Below are positions 42,442-50,875 of a stretch of DNA of 53,804 bases, in pieces. Each line of letters opens with the position of its first letter. Positions within the stretch are counted from its first letter, which is position 1. The position numbers and the translations under genes were made by a program. The DNA comes from an uncultured Flavonifractor sp. GTDB taxonomy: Bacteria; Bacillota; Clostridia; Oscillospirales; Oscillospiraceae. The stretch spans positions 1 through 53,804 of the forward strand of contig NZ_CALWOJ010000006.1 in NCBI RefSeq assembly GCF_944383115.1, written 5' to 3'. A model generated the notes under the pieces. The model saw only the letters and a program-made list of their open reading frames with translations. It did no database searches and had not been told where the DNA came from.

Positions 42442-45072
42442 TCAGTTTCGGCCCTTACCCAGGCCGGCAATAATCTTCACGATCTGGATCACCAGGGTGG
42501 GCAGGAACGCAAGGCCCGCCACCTGGCCCAGGTGGATCAAGCGGAAGGAGGGGGCCACCATGAACAGGCCGTTCAGGCCGGGCACAAACAGCACCAGCAT
42601 CAGCAGCACCACACCGGCAAAAAAGGCCATGACGGAGTAGGGGTTGCTGGACAGGCGCAGCCGGAAGATGGACTCGCTGCCCCGGCAGTTGAAGCCGTGG
42701 AACAGCCGGGCCAGGGTGAGGGTGGAGAAGGCCATGGTGGAGGCCAGCACGGCGTCTCCGCCCTGATAGCCCAGATAGAAGGCGATCATGGTGACGATGG
42801 CGATGAGCAGGCCCTGGCCGCCAATGCGGGAGAGCAGGGACTTGTTCAGGATGGGCTCCTTGGGGTCTCTGGGCTTCTGGTCCAGCAGGCCCTGGCGGGC
42901 GGGCTCCATGCCGATGGCAATGGCGGGCAGGGAGTCGGTAAGCAGGTTGATAAACAGCAGATGCACCGGCTGGAAGGGCACCGGCAGAGCCATCAGGGAG
43001 GCGTACAGCACACAGAAGATACCGGCAGTATTGCCGCTGAGCAGGAATTGGATGGCGTTTTTGATGTTGGCGTATACGCTGCGGCCGTTGACCACCGCCC
43101 GCACGATGGTGGCGAAGTTGTCGTCGGCCAGGATCATGGAGGCGGCGTCCTTGGACACCTCGGTGCCGGTGATACCCATAGCAACGCCGATATCCGCCTT
43201 CTTCAGAGCGGGGGCGTCGTTGACGCCGTCGCCCGTCATGGACACGATGTTGCCCCGGCGCTGCCAGGCGTTGACAATGCGGATCTTATGCTCCGGGGAC
43301 ACCCGGGCGTATACCGAGATCTTCTCCAGGCGCACATCCAGGTCGGCATCGCTCATCTGGTCCAGTTCCACGCCGGACACCGCCTGGTCCCCGTCCCGGA
43401 AGATCCCCAGCTGGCGGGCGATGGCGGAGGCGGTGACCTTGTGGTCGCCGGTGATCATAATGGTGCGGATACCGCCCCGCTTGGCGTCGGCCACCGCCTG
43501 AATGGCCTCGGGCCGGGGCGGGTCGATCATGGAGATGAGGCCGATGAAGGTGAATTCGTTCTCGTCTTCCAGGGTCAGGGGCCGGACGGCCTCCAGCTCC
43601 CGGTAGGCAAAGGCCAGCACCCGCAGGCCCTCCATGGACAGTTCCATATTGATCCGGGCGATCTCCTCTTTCCGTTCGGGGGTCAGCTCCACCCGGCCTT
43701 CCCGGGTCAGCAGCCACTTGGAGCGGTCCAGCAGCACATCAATGGCGCCCTTGGTAAAGAGGGTGGGTGTCCCGTCAATGTCGTGGAGGGTACTCATGAG
43801 CTTGCGGTCGGAGTCAAAGGCCAGTTCACCCAGCCGGGGGTGCTGGGCGCGGTAGGACTCTTCGTCCACGCCGAACTTCTCCCCCAGCATCACCAGGGCC
43901 ACCTCGGTGGGGTCGCCGATGGAGGCGCCGGTCTGCTCGTTGTTGGTGGCGTCGCTGGCCAGCAGGGCGGCCTTGAGGAGCAGCCGCTGTACGTCGTTGA
44001 CCAGCTCCAGGTCGTCTCCCTCCAGCAGGGAACCGTCGGCGTACACCTTCTGGGGGGTCATTTTATTCTGGGTCAGGGTGCCCGTCTTGTCCGAGCAGAT
44101 CACCGACACACAGCCCAGGCTTTCCACCGCCTTCAGATCCTTCATAATGGCGTTCTGCTTGGCCATCTTCTGGGTACCCATTGCCAGTACGATGGTGACG
44201 ATGGAACTGAGAGCCTCGGGGATGGCGGCCACCGCCAGGGCCACGGCGAACATGAGGGAGTCCAGCACCTCCATGCCGGTGCGGAAGATGGACAGGGCAA
44301 ATACCACGGCGCAGATGGCCAGGATCACCACCGCCAGTTTGGCCGAGAAGTTGTCCAGGCTCTGCTGCAGCGGGGTTTTGCGCTGCTGGGTCTGATTCAT
44401 GAGGGCGGCGATTTTGCCCAGTTCGGTGTCCATACCGGTGGCGGTGACCAGCACGGTGGCACGACCATAGGTCACCAGAGAACCGGAGAACACCATATTC
44501 TTTTGGTCGCCCAGAGCCACCTGGTCGGCGTTTATGGCGTCGGCGGCCTTATCCACCCCTTCGCTCTCGCCGGTGAGGGAACTCTCATTGACTTTGAGGG
44601 AAAAATTCTCCAGCACCCGGCCATCGGCCACCACCATGTCCCCGGCCTCCAGCAGCACGATGTCGCCGGGCACTACGTCGGCGGAAGGAATCTCCACCCG
44701 CACGCCCCCACGCAGCACCTTGGCACTGGGGGAGGACATGGCCTTCAGGCTCTCCAGCGACTTCTCCGCCTTCAGGTACTGGACGGTACCCAGGACGGCG
44801 TTGAGGATGAGTACCGCAAAAATCACAATGGTACTCTCCACATTTTCCGACAGCGCGGAGATGATTGCCGCAATGATGAGGATGATCACCAGCAGGTCCT
44901 TGAACTGCTCGGCAAAGACCTGGATCACGCTCTTCTTCTTGCCCTCGGACAGCTTATTGGGGCCGTATTGCTCCGCCCGGCGGCGGGCCTCCTGCTCACT
45001 CAGGCCGTCCGCCCCGGCCTGCTGGGCTTCCAGCGCCTGCTGGACGGTTTTTCGGTAATATACCTCTGCCAT
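42442..45072 (-). CDS. Cation-translocating P-type ATPase (Ca2+/Mn2+ type)
   Basis: An 876-residue P2-type ATPase: M4 motif AAIPEALSS, phosphorylation motif CSDKTGTLTQNKMT, MTGDGVNDAPALKKADIG, and M6 NLLTDSLPAIAIGMEP. The start was set at MAEVYYRK (45072), where AAGGGAAGG precedes the ATG. The leader holds a probable yybP-ykoY manganese riboswitch with a terminator, so the pump most likely exports Mn2+ (or Ca2+) when Mn2+ is high. It is a different branch from the ATPase at 12592 (PEALS against PEGLP in M4). Confidence 0.92.
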   Translation of the reverse strand: MAEVYYRKTVQQALEAQQAGADGLSEQEARRRAEQYGPNKLSEGKKKSVIQVFAEQFKDLLVIILIIAAIISALSENVESTIVIFAVLILNAVLGTVQYLKAEKSLESLKAMSSPSAKVLRGGVRVEIPSADVVPGDIVLLEAGDMVVADGRVLENFSLKVNESSLTGESEGVDKAADAINADQVALGDQKNMVFSGSLVTYGRATVLVTATGMDTELGKIAALMNQTQQRKTPLQQSLDNFSAKLAVVILAICAVVFALSIFRTGMEVLDSLMFAVALAVAAIPEALSSIVTIVLAMGTQKMAKQNAIMKDLKAVESLGCVSVICSDKTGTLTQNKMTPQKVYADGSLLEGDDLELVNDVQRLLLKAALLASDATNNEQTGASIGDPTEVALVMLGEKFGVDEESYRAQHPRLGELAFDSDRKLMSTLHDIDGTPTLFTKGAIDVLLDRSKWLLTREGRVELTPERKEEIARINMELSMEGLRVLAFAYRELEAVRPLTLEDENEFTFIGLISMIDPPRPEAIQAVADAKRGGIRTIMITGDHKVTASAIARQLGIFRDGDQAVSGVELDQMSDADLDVRLEKISVYARVSPEHKIRIVNAWQRRGNIVSMTGDGVNDAPALKKADIGVAMGITGTEVSKDAASMILADDNFATIVRAVVNGRSVYANIKNAIQFLLSGNTAGIFCVLYASLMALPVPFQPVHLLFINLLTDSLPAIAIGMEPARQGLLDQKPRDPKEPILNKSLLSRIGGQGLLIAIVTMIAFYLGYQGGDAVLASTMAFSTLTLARLFHGFNCRGSESIFRLRLSSNPYSVMAFFAGVVLLMLVLFVPGLNGLFMVAPSFRLIHLGQVAGLAFLPTLVIQIVKIIAGLGKGRN

Positions 45073-45110
45073 GTAGATCCTTCCCTTACAATTTACTTTC
45101 CGGCGAAGAG

Positions 45111-45252
45111 TAAAAGAAAAAAGACCCTTCGCCAACCGCCGAACATTCCCGGCAGTTGTCGAAAAGTCTTGTTACCCACAGGGTGCATACCGCCAGGCCG
45201 GTAAGAGAGCCGTGGTGTTGACGGTATGGCTTTAAACTACTCCCTTTTCAAC
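45111..45252 (-). ncRNA. yybP-ykoY-type manganese riboswitch with terminator
   Basis: The minus-strand leader begins AAAAGGGAGTAGTTTAAAG, continues with CCGTCAACACCACGG, and later reaches ACAAGACT, matching the conserved framework of yybP-ykoY riboswitches as I know it (GGGAGTAG and GTCAACA boxes). It is followed by a long hairpin (45121-45170, inner stem CAACtGCCG/CGGCgGTTG) and a T-run, a transcription terminator. Family members sense Mn2+ and often precede P-type ATPases. Not folded by program. Confidence 0.72.
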
Positions 45253-45259
45253 TGCGGTC

Positions 45260-45288
45260 ATCATAGCATAGTTTCAACGGCAAGTCAA
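45260..45288 (-). promoter_or_regulatory. Promoter of the riboswitch-ATPase transcript
   Basis: On the minus strand, TTGACT (45283-45288) and TATGAT (45260-45265) are 17 bases apart, placing the transcript start just before the riboswitch. Confidence 0.8.
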
Positions 45289-45339
45289 TCTTATTCTGGT
45301 AGGATGCCCGAAAATTTCCGCCGCTATGCCTTCCCGCCG

Positions 45340-45369
45340 TTGACGGACTACCGCCCCATCCGGTATAAT
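45340..45369 (+). promoter_or_regulatory. Promoter of the membrane-protein/EFR1 pair
   Basis: TTGACG (45340-45345) and TATAAT (45364-45369) with 18 bases between, about 33 bases before the start at 45403. It is divergent from the ATPase promoter. Confidence 0.8.
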
Positions 45370-45402
45370 TTGGAGAGAAAACAGGCCGAAAGGAGCCCAC
45401 CC

Positions 45403-45846
45403 ATGAAATCTACCATCGTAAAGTTCCTGCTCAAGACCGCCTGGATCCTGGAGCTGGTCATCGCGCTGTTTATCTTAATGGTCACCGTGGTGCAGATGGT
45501 GCTGACAGGAAAGGATTCTCTCAACTATTTGACCCTGGGCCAGTTCAGCCTTAACGACTTTTTTATCAGCACCATGAATATCGTGGTGGGCCTGGAGTTT
45601 GTGAAGATGCTCATCCTCCATACCCCCCGGGCGGTCACCGACGTGCTGCTCTTTGCCATCGCCCGGCAGCTGGTGGTCAGCCACTCCAGCTCCATGGACG
45701 CGCTGCTGGGCGTGGCCGCCGTGGCCCTGATCTTCCTCATTAAAAAACTCCTGCTCTCCCGGGAGGATTCCATCCCGCCCGCCGATATCCTGCAAAAGTT
45801 TATAGGCAACCGTGCAGAGAAAGAGGAGGCGTCTCACCATGAATGA
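45403..45846 (+). CDS. Small membrane protein (PsiE-like)
   Basis: A 147-residue protein with about four membrane segments (WILELVIALFILMVTVVQMVL, MNIVVGLEFVKMLIL, VLLFAIARQLVV, LLGVAAVALIFLIKKLL) and a charged C-terminal tail. The arrangement resembles phosphate-starvation-inducible PsiE-type proteins, but without an alignment this is only a likeness. AAAGGAG precedes the ATG. Its end overlaps the next gene by eight bases. Confidence 0.65.
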   Translation: MKSTIVKFLLKTAWILELVIALFILMVTVVQMVLTGKDSLNYLTLGQFSLNDFFISTMNIVVGLEFVKMLILHTPRAVTDVLLFAIARQLVVSHSSSMDALLGVAAVALIFLIKKLLLSREDSIPPADILQKFIGNRAEKEEASHHE

Positions 45847-46591
45847 CCGGCACTGGCTCTCCGCCCTGTTCAGCCCCACCGGCGGCACCGCCGCCATCGC
45901 CAAAGCAATCACGGGGGGCGCCGGGCAGGTGGTGGACCTGTCTGTTCCCGCGCCCGACACGCCCGTTCCCGCCTCTGCGGTCATGCTGGCCGCTGTCCCG
46001 GTATTTGGCGGGCGTATCCCCGCCGTGGCCCTGGATCGGCTGGCCGCGCTGCACGGAAGCGGACCTGCGGCAGCCGTGGTGGTCTACGGCAACCGCGCCT
46101 ACGAGGACGCGCTGCTGGAGTTGTGCGACGCTCTGACCGGCGCAGGTTTTCAGGTCATTGCCGCCGCCGCCTTCGTCGCTCAGCACTCCATTGTCCCCGC
46201 CATTGCCGCCGGCCGTCCGGATGAGAGCGATCTGGAGGCCGCCGCCCGCTTCGGCCAGGCGGTGCTGGACAAGCTGGCCCAACCTGTTCCGCCCACGCTG
46301 GTCACTCCGCCGGGAAATCTCCCCTACAAGGACTGGAAGGGCGTCCCCTTCCACCCCGCCGCCGGTGAGAGCTGCATCGCCTGCGGTCTGTGCGCCTCCC
46401 GCTGTCCGGTGGGGGCCATCCCGCCGGGACAGCCCGGCCATACCGACCCGGAGCGGTGCATTACCTGCATGCGCTGCGTCTCCCTCTGCCCCCGGAAGGC
46501 CCGGGCCATCCCCGCCCCCGCCTTCCAGGCCACCGCCGCCATGCTCTCGGAAAAGGCCGCCGCGCCCCGGCAGCCGGAGTGGTTCTTGTAA
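45839..46591 (+). CDS. Flavodoxin-ferredoxin (EFR1-family) protein
   Basis: A 250-residue protein with an N-terminal flavodoxin-like domain (FSPTGGTAAIAKAI is the FMN phosphate loop) and a C-terminal pair of 4Fe-4S clusters (CIACGLCASRCPVGAI and CITCMRCVSLCP). This is the layout of the EFR1 family, electron carriers common in anaerobes. Start 45839 has GAGGAGG upstream and overlaps the previous gene, so both form an operon. The redox partner is unknown. Confidence 0.9.
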   Translation: MNDRHWLSALFSPTGGTAAIAKAITGGAGQVVDLSVPAPDTPVPASAVMLAAVPVFGGRIPAVALDRLAALHGSGPAAAVVVYGNRAYEDALLELCDALTGAGFQVIAAAAFVAQHSIVPAIAAGRPDESDLEAAARFGQAVLDKLAQPVPPTLVTPPGNLPYKDWKGVPFHPAAGESCIACGLCASRCPVGAIPPGQPGHTDPERCITCMRCVSLCPRKARAIPAPAFQATAAMLSEKAAAPRQPEWFL

Positions 46592-46603
46592 TCTGCTTAT
46601 GGT

Positions 46604-46645
46604 AAGACCCGCCCACCCTGATGGATCAGGATGGGCGGGTCTTTT
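46604..46645. terminator. Bidirectional terminator
   Basis: AAGACCCGCCCA and TGGGCGGGTCTT pair, with CCTGAT/ATCAGG extending the stem, then TTTTT. It lies between the EFR1 gene and the convergent PP2C gene. Confidence 0.9.
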
Positions 46646-46660
46646 TGCCCTGTGGGACGC

Positions 46661-47548
46661 CTAGGGCTGGTTGATCCGGCCCCACAGCTCCTCTGCTTCG
46701 GGCTGTATTCGTTCCCGCTTGCATAACAGACGGATGGTGCTTTCCAGGTCTATGGTATCTTCCATAGCCGCGTTCTGCTTGCCCATACGGATGGTCACCG
46801 CAGTGATGTTGTCCCGCTCGCCCCGGGACTTGACGGTCTCGCCCAAATTCCGCAGCTGTTCCTCCAGGTCCTCCCGGCAGGGAAACCGCCTTGGCTGGAG
46901 GGCCTGGCACAGTTCCTTTTCCTCCAGCACGTTCCGGAATCCATCGGTACACAGCAGGTACACGCTGTCCGGTACCTGGGCGCTGGAGTAGTAGTCCGGC
47001 TTTGCCCCCGCTTCCGCGCCAATGCAGCGTATCAGAATGTTCTTCCGCCGGTCGTGCCGGGCGGCTTCCGGGGTGAGCAGGCCCCGCTCCACCTCCTGCT
47101 GGACCAGCGTATGATCCCGTGTCACCTGGCGCAGCTGCTTGGCCGCCATATGGTAAAGCCGCGTGTCCCCGATATTCATGGCATAGGCCCGCCCCTGGGC
47201 CAACAGCAGCACCGTGGCGGTGGTCCCGATGCTGGTCCCTTTAGCTCCCGCATAGTCCAGCAGGCCCAGGTTGGCCTTGTTGGTGATCTCTCCCCACTGT
47301 CTGAAAATGTCCGCCTCTGTCAGGCCACCGGTCATCAGCTGGGACATACTGGCCTGAAACCAGTCCAGAAAGGCGCATACCACCACGCTGCTGGCGATCT
47401 CGCCCTCCGACATGCCGCCCACTCCGTCGCACACAATGGCGATGGCGCTCTCATCCAGGCCGTTGCTGACGATACGCAGGCCAAAGGCATCCTGATTGAT
47501 GTTTTTTCGCGTGCCCACATCCGTGTACGCACCGGCTGCAAGCGCCAT
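46661..47548 (-). CDS. PP2C-family serine/threonine phosphatase
   Basis: A 295-residue PPM/PP2C phosphatase. Metal-binding Asp residues are in INQDAF, VCDGVGGMSEGE, CTDGFRN and GERDNITAV. No transmembrane segment. About 45 residues follow the catalytic domain. Such enzymes remove phosphate from targets of Ser/Thr kinases. It follows an FHA (phosphothreonine-binding) gene by 17 bases, a typical pairing; no kinase is in the window. AAAGGAG precedes the ATG. Confidence 0.93.
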   Translation of the reverse strand: MALAAGAYTDVGTRKNINQDAFGLRIVSNGLDESAIAIVCDGVGGMSEGEIASSVVVCAFLDWFQASMSQLMTGGLTEADIFRQWGEITNKANLGLLDYAGAKGTSIGTTATVLLLAQGRAYAMNIGDTRLYHMAAKQLRQVTRDHTLVQQEVERGLLTPEAARHDRRKNILIRCIGAEAGAKPDYYSSAQVPDSVYLLCTDGFRNVLEEKELCQALQPRRFPCREDLEEQLRNLGETVKSRGERDNITAVTIRMGKQNAAMEDTIDLESTIRLLCKRERIQPEAEELWGRINQP

Positions 47549-47565
47549 GCTCCATCGCTCCTTTC

Positions 47566-48864
47566 CTACCGAAGTTCAAACACAAATTCCTCGTTGGCCA
47601 GGAAAAAGTGGGTGCCGTGGAAGATCTGGCAGGGCTGGCCCGGCACCAGGCGCTTGCCGTCCACATAGGTATGGTTCTTGGAGTTGTTGTCGGTCAGCCA
47701 ATACCCCTGTTCATCCTGCTGGATGTCCGCATGGCTGCGGCTGACCGCCGCGTTGCCCGTAATGCAGAAATCGGCATAGGACGGTTCCTTGCCCAGTCGA
47801 TAGGGCAGCCGATCCACCGGCTGGGCCGTGCCGGTGTGCAGGCGTATCAGCCAGGGCTTGCCTGCCACGGCTGAGCTGCCCGCGCCCATGACCACCGTCT
47901 CCTCCGATACCAGGTCCACCACAGGCACGCCGCCCGCCGGCGCGGCCTGATAGACCGGGCGGGCTGCGTTCTGGGGCTGGGCGGCCGGAGCGGACACCCG
48001 CTCCGGCGCGGGGGAACTCACCTCCGCCTGCTGGACAACAGGGGCCTCCATACCGGGCACCTGGAATCCCAGGTCGGGCTGGGGCGCGGCTCCCGCCTTC
48101 TGCTTGCGCTCCTTTTTGGGGGCGGAGGGCTTCTTCTCCCGCTTGCCGCCGAACAGGCCCTTCTTTTTCTCCGGCTCCGGCTGGGGCTGCGGCGGAACGG
48201 GCTGAGGCCGAGGGGGCTGTTGGGGGGCCGGCTGGGGCCGCTGCTGCGGCGGCGCGGACTGGACCGGCGCCGGGCCTGCCTGAGGCCGGGGAGCCGGCTG
48301 CTCCTTTCCGGGCGCGCCGTCCAGCATTTTCTTCAGCCGGTCATGGAACTGCCGATAGCTGCCTCCGGCAGGCTGGTTCATGATGCTGATCAGCTCCGCC
48401 ACATAGCTGCGGTCCTCATGCTCGTCAAACACAGTCTTGAACAGCAGCTCCCGGAAAAAGGCCAGCAGATCCGGGCCGGCGTTGTCCTGCGCCACGGGAA
48501 GGCAGAGCAGAAACGGCATTCCGTCGGACACGGATATGTAAATATACTCCGGATCAAACACCAGATCGCTCTGGCGGATCAGATACTCCTTGGCGTGATC
48601 CACCCCGTCCAGAATACCCAGCATGACCTGGAGCAGCGTGTTCCGCCGGACCGGCCTGGAAAAATACTGCTTAAGCGGGATTTTCGAGGTGATGTTGTAG
48701 CTGATGATTCTCCGGCCGTCCACCTGGGCCGCCGAATAGGGCAGCAATCCCTCAATATTGTTGCGCAGCAGCATTCCCGACACGGTGCTGTCCAGCTGCT
48801 TCTCCTCCAGCGAGCAGGTCAGAAAGGTACACGCTTCCCGCTGTTCCACCACAAAGTCCAACAT
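47566..48864 (-). CDS. FHA-domain protein with N-terminal DUF6382-like domain
   Basis: A 432-residue protein. Residues 1-190 form a domain seen in clostridial FHA proteins (LVFDPEYIYISVSDGMPFLLCLP), probably DUF6382. A long Pro/Gln/Lys-rich linker follows (about 195-320). The last 100 residues are an FHA domain (YRLGKEPSYADFCITGNAAVSRSHADI, with WLTDNNSKNHTYVDGKRL), which binds phosphothreonine. The start ATG at 48864 is set by AGGAGG eight bases upstream. It belongs to the same operon as the WG-repeat and PP2C genes. Confidence 0.88.
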   Translation of the reverse strand: MLDFVVEQREACTFLTCSLEEKQLDSTVSGMLLRNNIEGLLPYSAAQVDGRRIISYNITSKIPLKQYFSRPVRRNTLLQVMLGILDGVDHAKEYLIRQSDLVFDPEYIYISVSDGMPFLLCLPVAQDNAGPDLLAFFRELLFKTVFDEHEDRSYVAELISIMNQPAGGSYRQFHDRLKKMLDGAPGKEQPAPRPQAGPAPVQSAPPQQRPQPAPQQPPRPQPVPPQPQPEPEKKKGLFGGKREKKPSAPKKERKQKAGAAPQPDLGFQVPGMEAPVVQQAEVSSPAPERVSAPAAQPQNAARPVYQAAPAGGVPVVDLVSEETVVMGAGSSAVAGKPWLIRLHTGTAQPVDRLPYRLGKEPSYADFCITGNAAVSRSHADIQQDEQGYWLTDNNSKNHTYVDGKRLVPGQPCQIFHGTHFFLANEEFVFELR

Positions 48865-48877
48865 CTCCACCAGCCTC

Positions 48878-50170
48878 CTATACCAACAGTTTTATAAAGT
48901 ACCACGCGCCGCCGGACTCCACCGGCGCGGTCTTGTAGGACGAGAAGGGCCCCGCAGCGTCAAACTGGGGCTCGATCACCACCCGCAGGTTGTGATCCAT
49001 ATAGCCCCACGCGCCATCCACCTGTACGGCGGCCAGGCCCGCGCTGTAGGAATCGGCGCCCTCCCATTGAGGCTCCGCCGACCAGGCCCCTTCCGTGTTC
49101 ACAAAGCCCCACTTCCCGTCCACACACACGGCGGCGGGCTCGGTATCGCTGTAGAAGGGCCGCGCTTCGTCAAAGGTCAGCTCGGAGCAGGCCTCGCCCT
49201 TGGTGTTCACCAGGCGCCACTGACCTGCGGACTTGACAAAGATCACGCCCGCGGTGGAACACAGGCCGTCCGTGTCCCGTAGCACATCCTCGTACAAGTC
49301 GGCGCACACCGCCTCCCCCGAGGTGTTAATGAGCTGCCAGCTGCCGTTGGTCTTTACCGCGGCCACCCCGCCGGCAAAACCGGTGGCATCCTCGTAGGGG
49401 CCCAGGCGCACCGTGCCGATCCGGTCCACAAACAGGGCCTGCCCGTTCCGGACGATCACACCCAGCCCGTCGTGGAAGGGATAGGCCTCCTCAAAGGGCT
49501 CCTCCAGCACCACATACCAGGTTCCGTCGGCTTTCAGGAAGCCGCACCGCTCTCCGTCCCGGGCGGCGGCCAGGTCGCCGTTATAGGGGGTCACCATATC
49601 ATAGAGGGTATTGCCTATGATATAGCCGGTACTGTCCACCAGGCCCATCCGGTCCCCGTCGGATACGGCGGCACAGCCGTGGAGCATGGGGGTTACGCTG
49701 TCATAGCTGCCCCGCATGGCGTAATACTCAAAGGCGTGGGCGTAGTAGAGCTGCTGCAGAGTATCCGAACCCGCCTCTGCTTGGTAAGCCTGACGCACCA
49801 CCTCCACGCAGTCGCTGTGGGCATCCACGCTGTCATAATATCCCGCCAGCGCCTCATAGCCTCTGCTGTCCTTGGGATAGACCGCGATCATCTCCTCCAG
49901 CGTAGCCTTGTAAGTGTTGGTCAGTCCTGCTTCCCGGTACATCTCCGCCATGGCCAGGCGGGCCTCCGGACTGTCCTGCAGGGCGATGATCTTACTGTAA
50001 CAGTCGGCGGCCAGGCCGTATCCGCCCCGGGCGGCCTGTTCCTGGGCCAGCTGCTGGTATTGGGCGATCTTTGCCTGGGTATCGTCTGGACGAAGCAGCG
50101 TCAGCATTGTGACCGCCCAGCCGCCCAGCAGGCACAGGACCACAACGCCGGCAACGATGATTTTTTTCAT
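48878..50170 (-). CDS. Membrane-anchored TPR/WG-repeat protein
   Basis: A 430-residue protein with an N-terminal membrane segment (IIVAGVVVLCLLGGWAVTML), a helical TPR-like part (about 35-150), and a C-terminal set of WG repeats (DRMGLVDSTG, SWQLINTSG, QWRLVNTKG, KWGFVNTEG, AWGYMDHN), which form a beta-propeller-like domain outside the cell. The start at 50170 has AGGAGG eight bases upstream. It lies between the prepilin peptidase and the FHA gene. Role unknown; probably an extracytoplasmic binding protein. Confidence 0.85.
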   Translation of the reverse strand: MKKIIVAGVVVLCLLGGWAVTMLTLLRPDDTQAKIAQYQQLAQEQAARGGYGLAADCYSKIIALQDSPEARLAMAEMYREAGLTNTYKATLEEMIAVYPKDSRGYEALAGYYDSVDAHSDCVEVVRQAYQAEAGSDTLQQLYYAHAFEYYAMRGSYDSVTPMLHGCAAVSDGDRMGLVDSTGYIIGNTLYDMVTPYNGDLAAARDGERCGFLKADGTWYVVLEEPFEEAYPFHDGLGVIVRNGQALFVDRIGTVRLGPYEDATGFAGGVAAVKTNGSWQLINTSGEAVCADLYEDVLRDTDGLCSTAGVIFVKSAGQWRLVNTKGEACSELTFDEARPFYSDTEPAAVCVDGKWGFVNTEGAWSAEPQWEGADSYSAGLAAVQVDGAWGYMDHNLRVVIEPQFDAAGPFSSYKTAPVESGGAWYFIKLLV

Positions 50171-50182
50171 AGACACGTCCTC

Positions 50183-50875
50183 CTATACACCCAGCAGCAT
50201 CATCAGGACCATCCCCGCAAAGGCGAAGGGCCCGATGGGGACCTGGCTTTTCCGGTTGAGCTGCCGGCGCAGCAGCAGCACAATACCGTATAGCGCCACC
50301 AGCAGCACCGAGAGAAAAATCAGATCGAACACGCCCGTCCAGCCCAGCACCATACCCAGCACGCCAAAGAGCTTTACATCGCCCATGCCGATCCCGCCCT
50401 TGGTCAGCAGCGCGCATATAAGGAAGACGCCGCCGCCCATCGCCAGGCCCAGCAAAAGCTCTTTCAGCAGGGGTACCGGCGGGGCGCTCATCAGAACCTG
50501 GGCGGCAAAAAAGCCCGCCGCGCCCACACATCCGCCCAGCACCAGGCTGTTGGGAATGACCTGAAATTTTTTGTCCACCAGCGCCGCCACCGCCAGATAG
50601 TCAAAGCAGAACAGCATCTGGAGGCTGTACAGCAGCGGTCTCTGATAGAATAGCAGTTGCAGCAGCAGCAAACCGCCGCCGCCCACCAGGCAGATCCCGC
50701 CGCAGAGCAGGGCGCTGAACCGATCCACTTTCTCTGCTTTTGGGGGGAGCGCCTGCCCGGTCTCTTCCCCGCCGGCGGACAGATGTTGGCTCCGCACGGC
50801 AACCTCTCTGCCGCAGCACAGGGCCGCGGCGGCGGCAAAGAGCAGAAGCAGGCACACAGACACTGCAATGGTCAT
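50183..50875 (-). CDS. A24-family prepilin peptidase
   Basis: A 230-residue polytopic membrane protease. The two catalytic Asp motifs are visible: VDKKFQVIPN (about residue 102) and GIGMGDVKL (about residue 165). It lacks the N-methylation domain, like the short TadV/CpaA-type peptidases. These cut the leader of Flp/type IV-like pilins. It overlaps the TadE-like gene by four bases, supporting a joint role in a Tad-type pilus or secretion system. Confidence 0.9.
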   Translation of the reverse strand: MTIAVSVCLLLLFAAAAALCCGREVAVRSQHLSAGGEETGQALPPKAEKVDRFSALLCGGICLVGGGGLLLLQLLFYQRPLLYSLQMLFCFDYLAVAALVDKKFQVIPNSLVLGGCVGAAGFFAAQVLMSAPPVPLLKELLLGLAMGGGVFLICALLTKGGIGMGDVKLFGVLGMVLGWTGVFDLIFLSVLLVALYGIVLLLRRQLNRKSQVPIGPFAFAGMVLMMLLGV

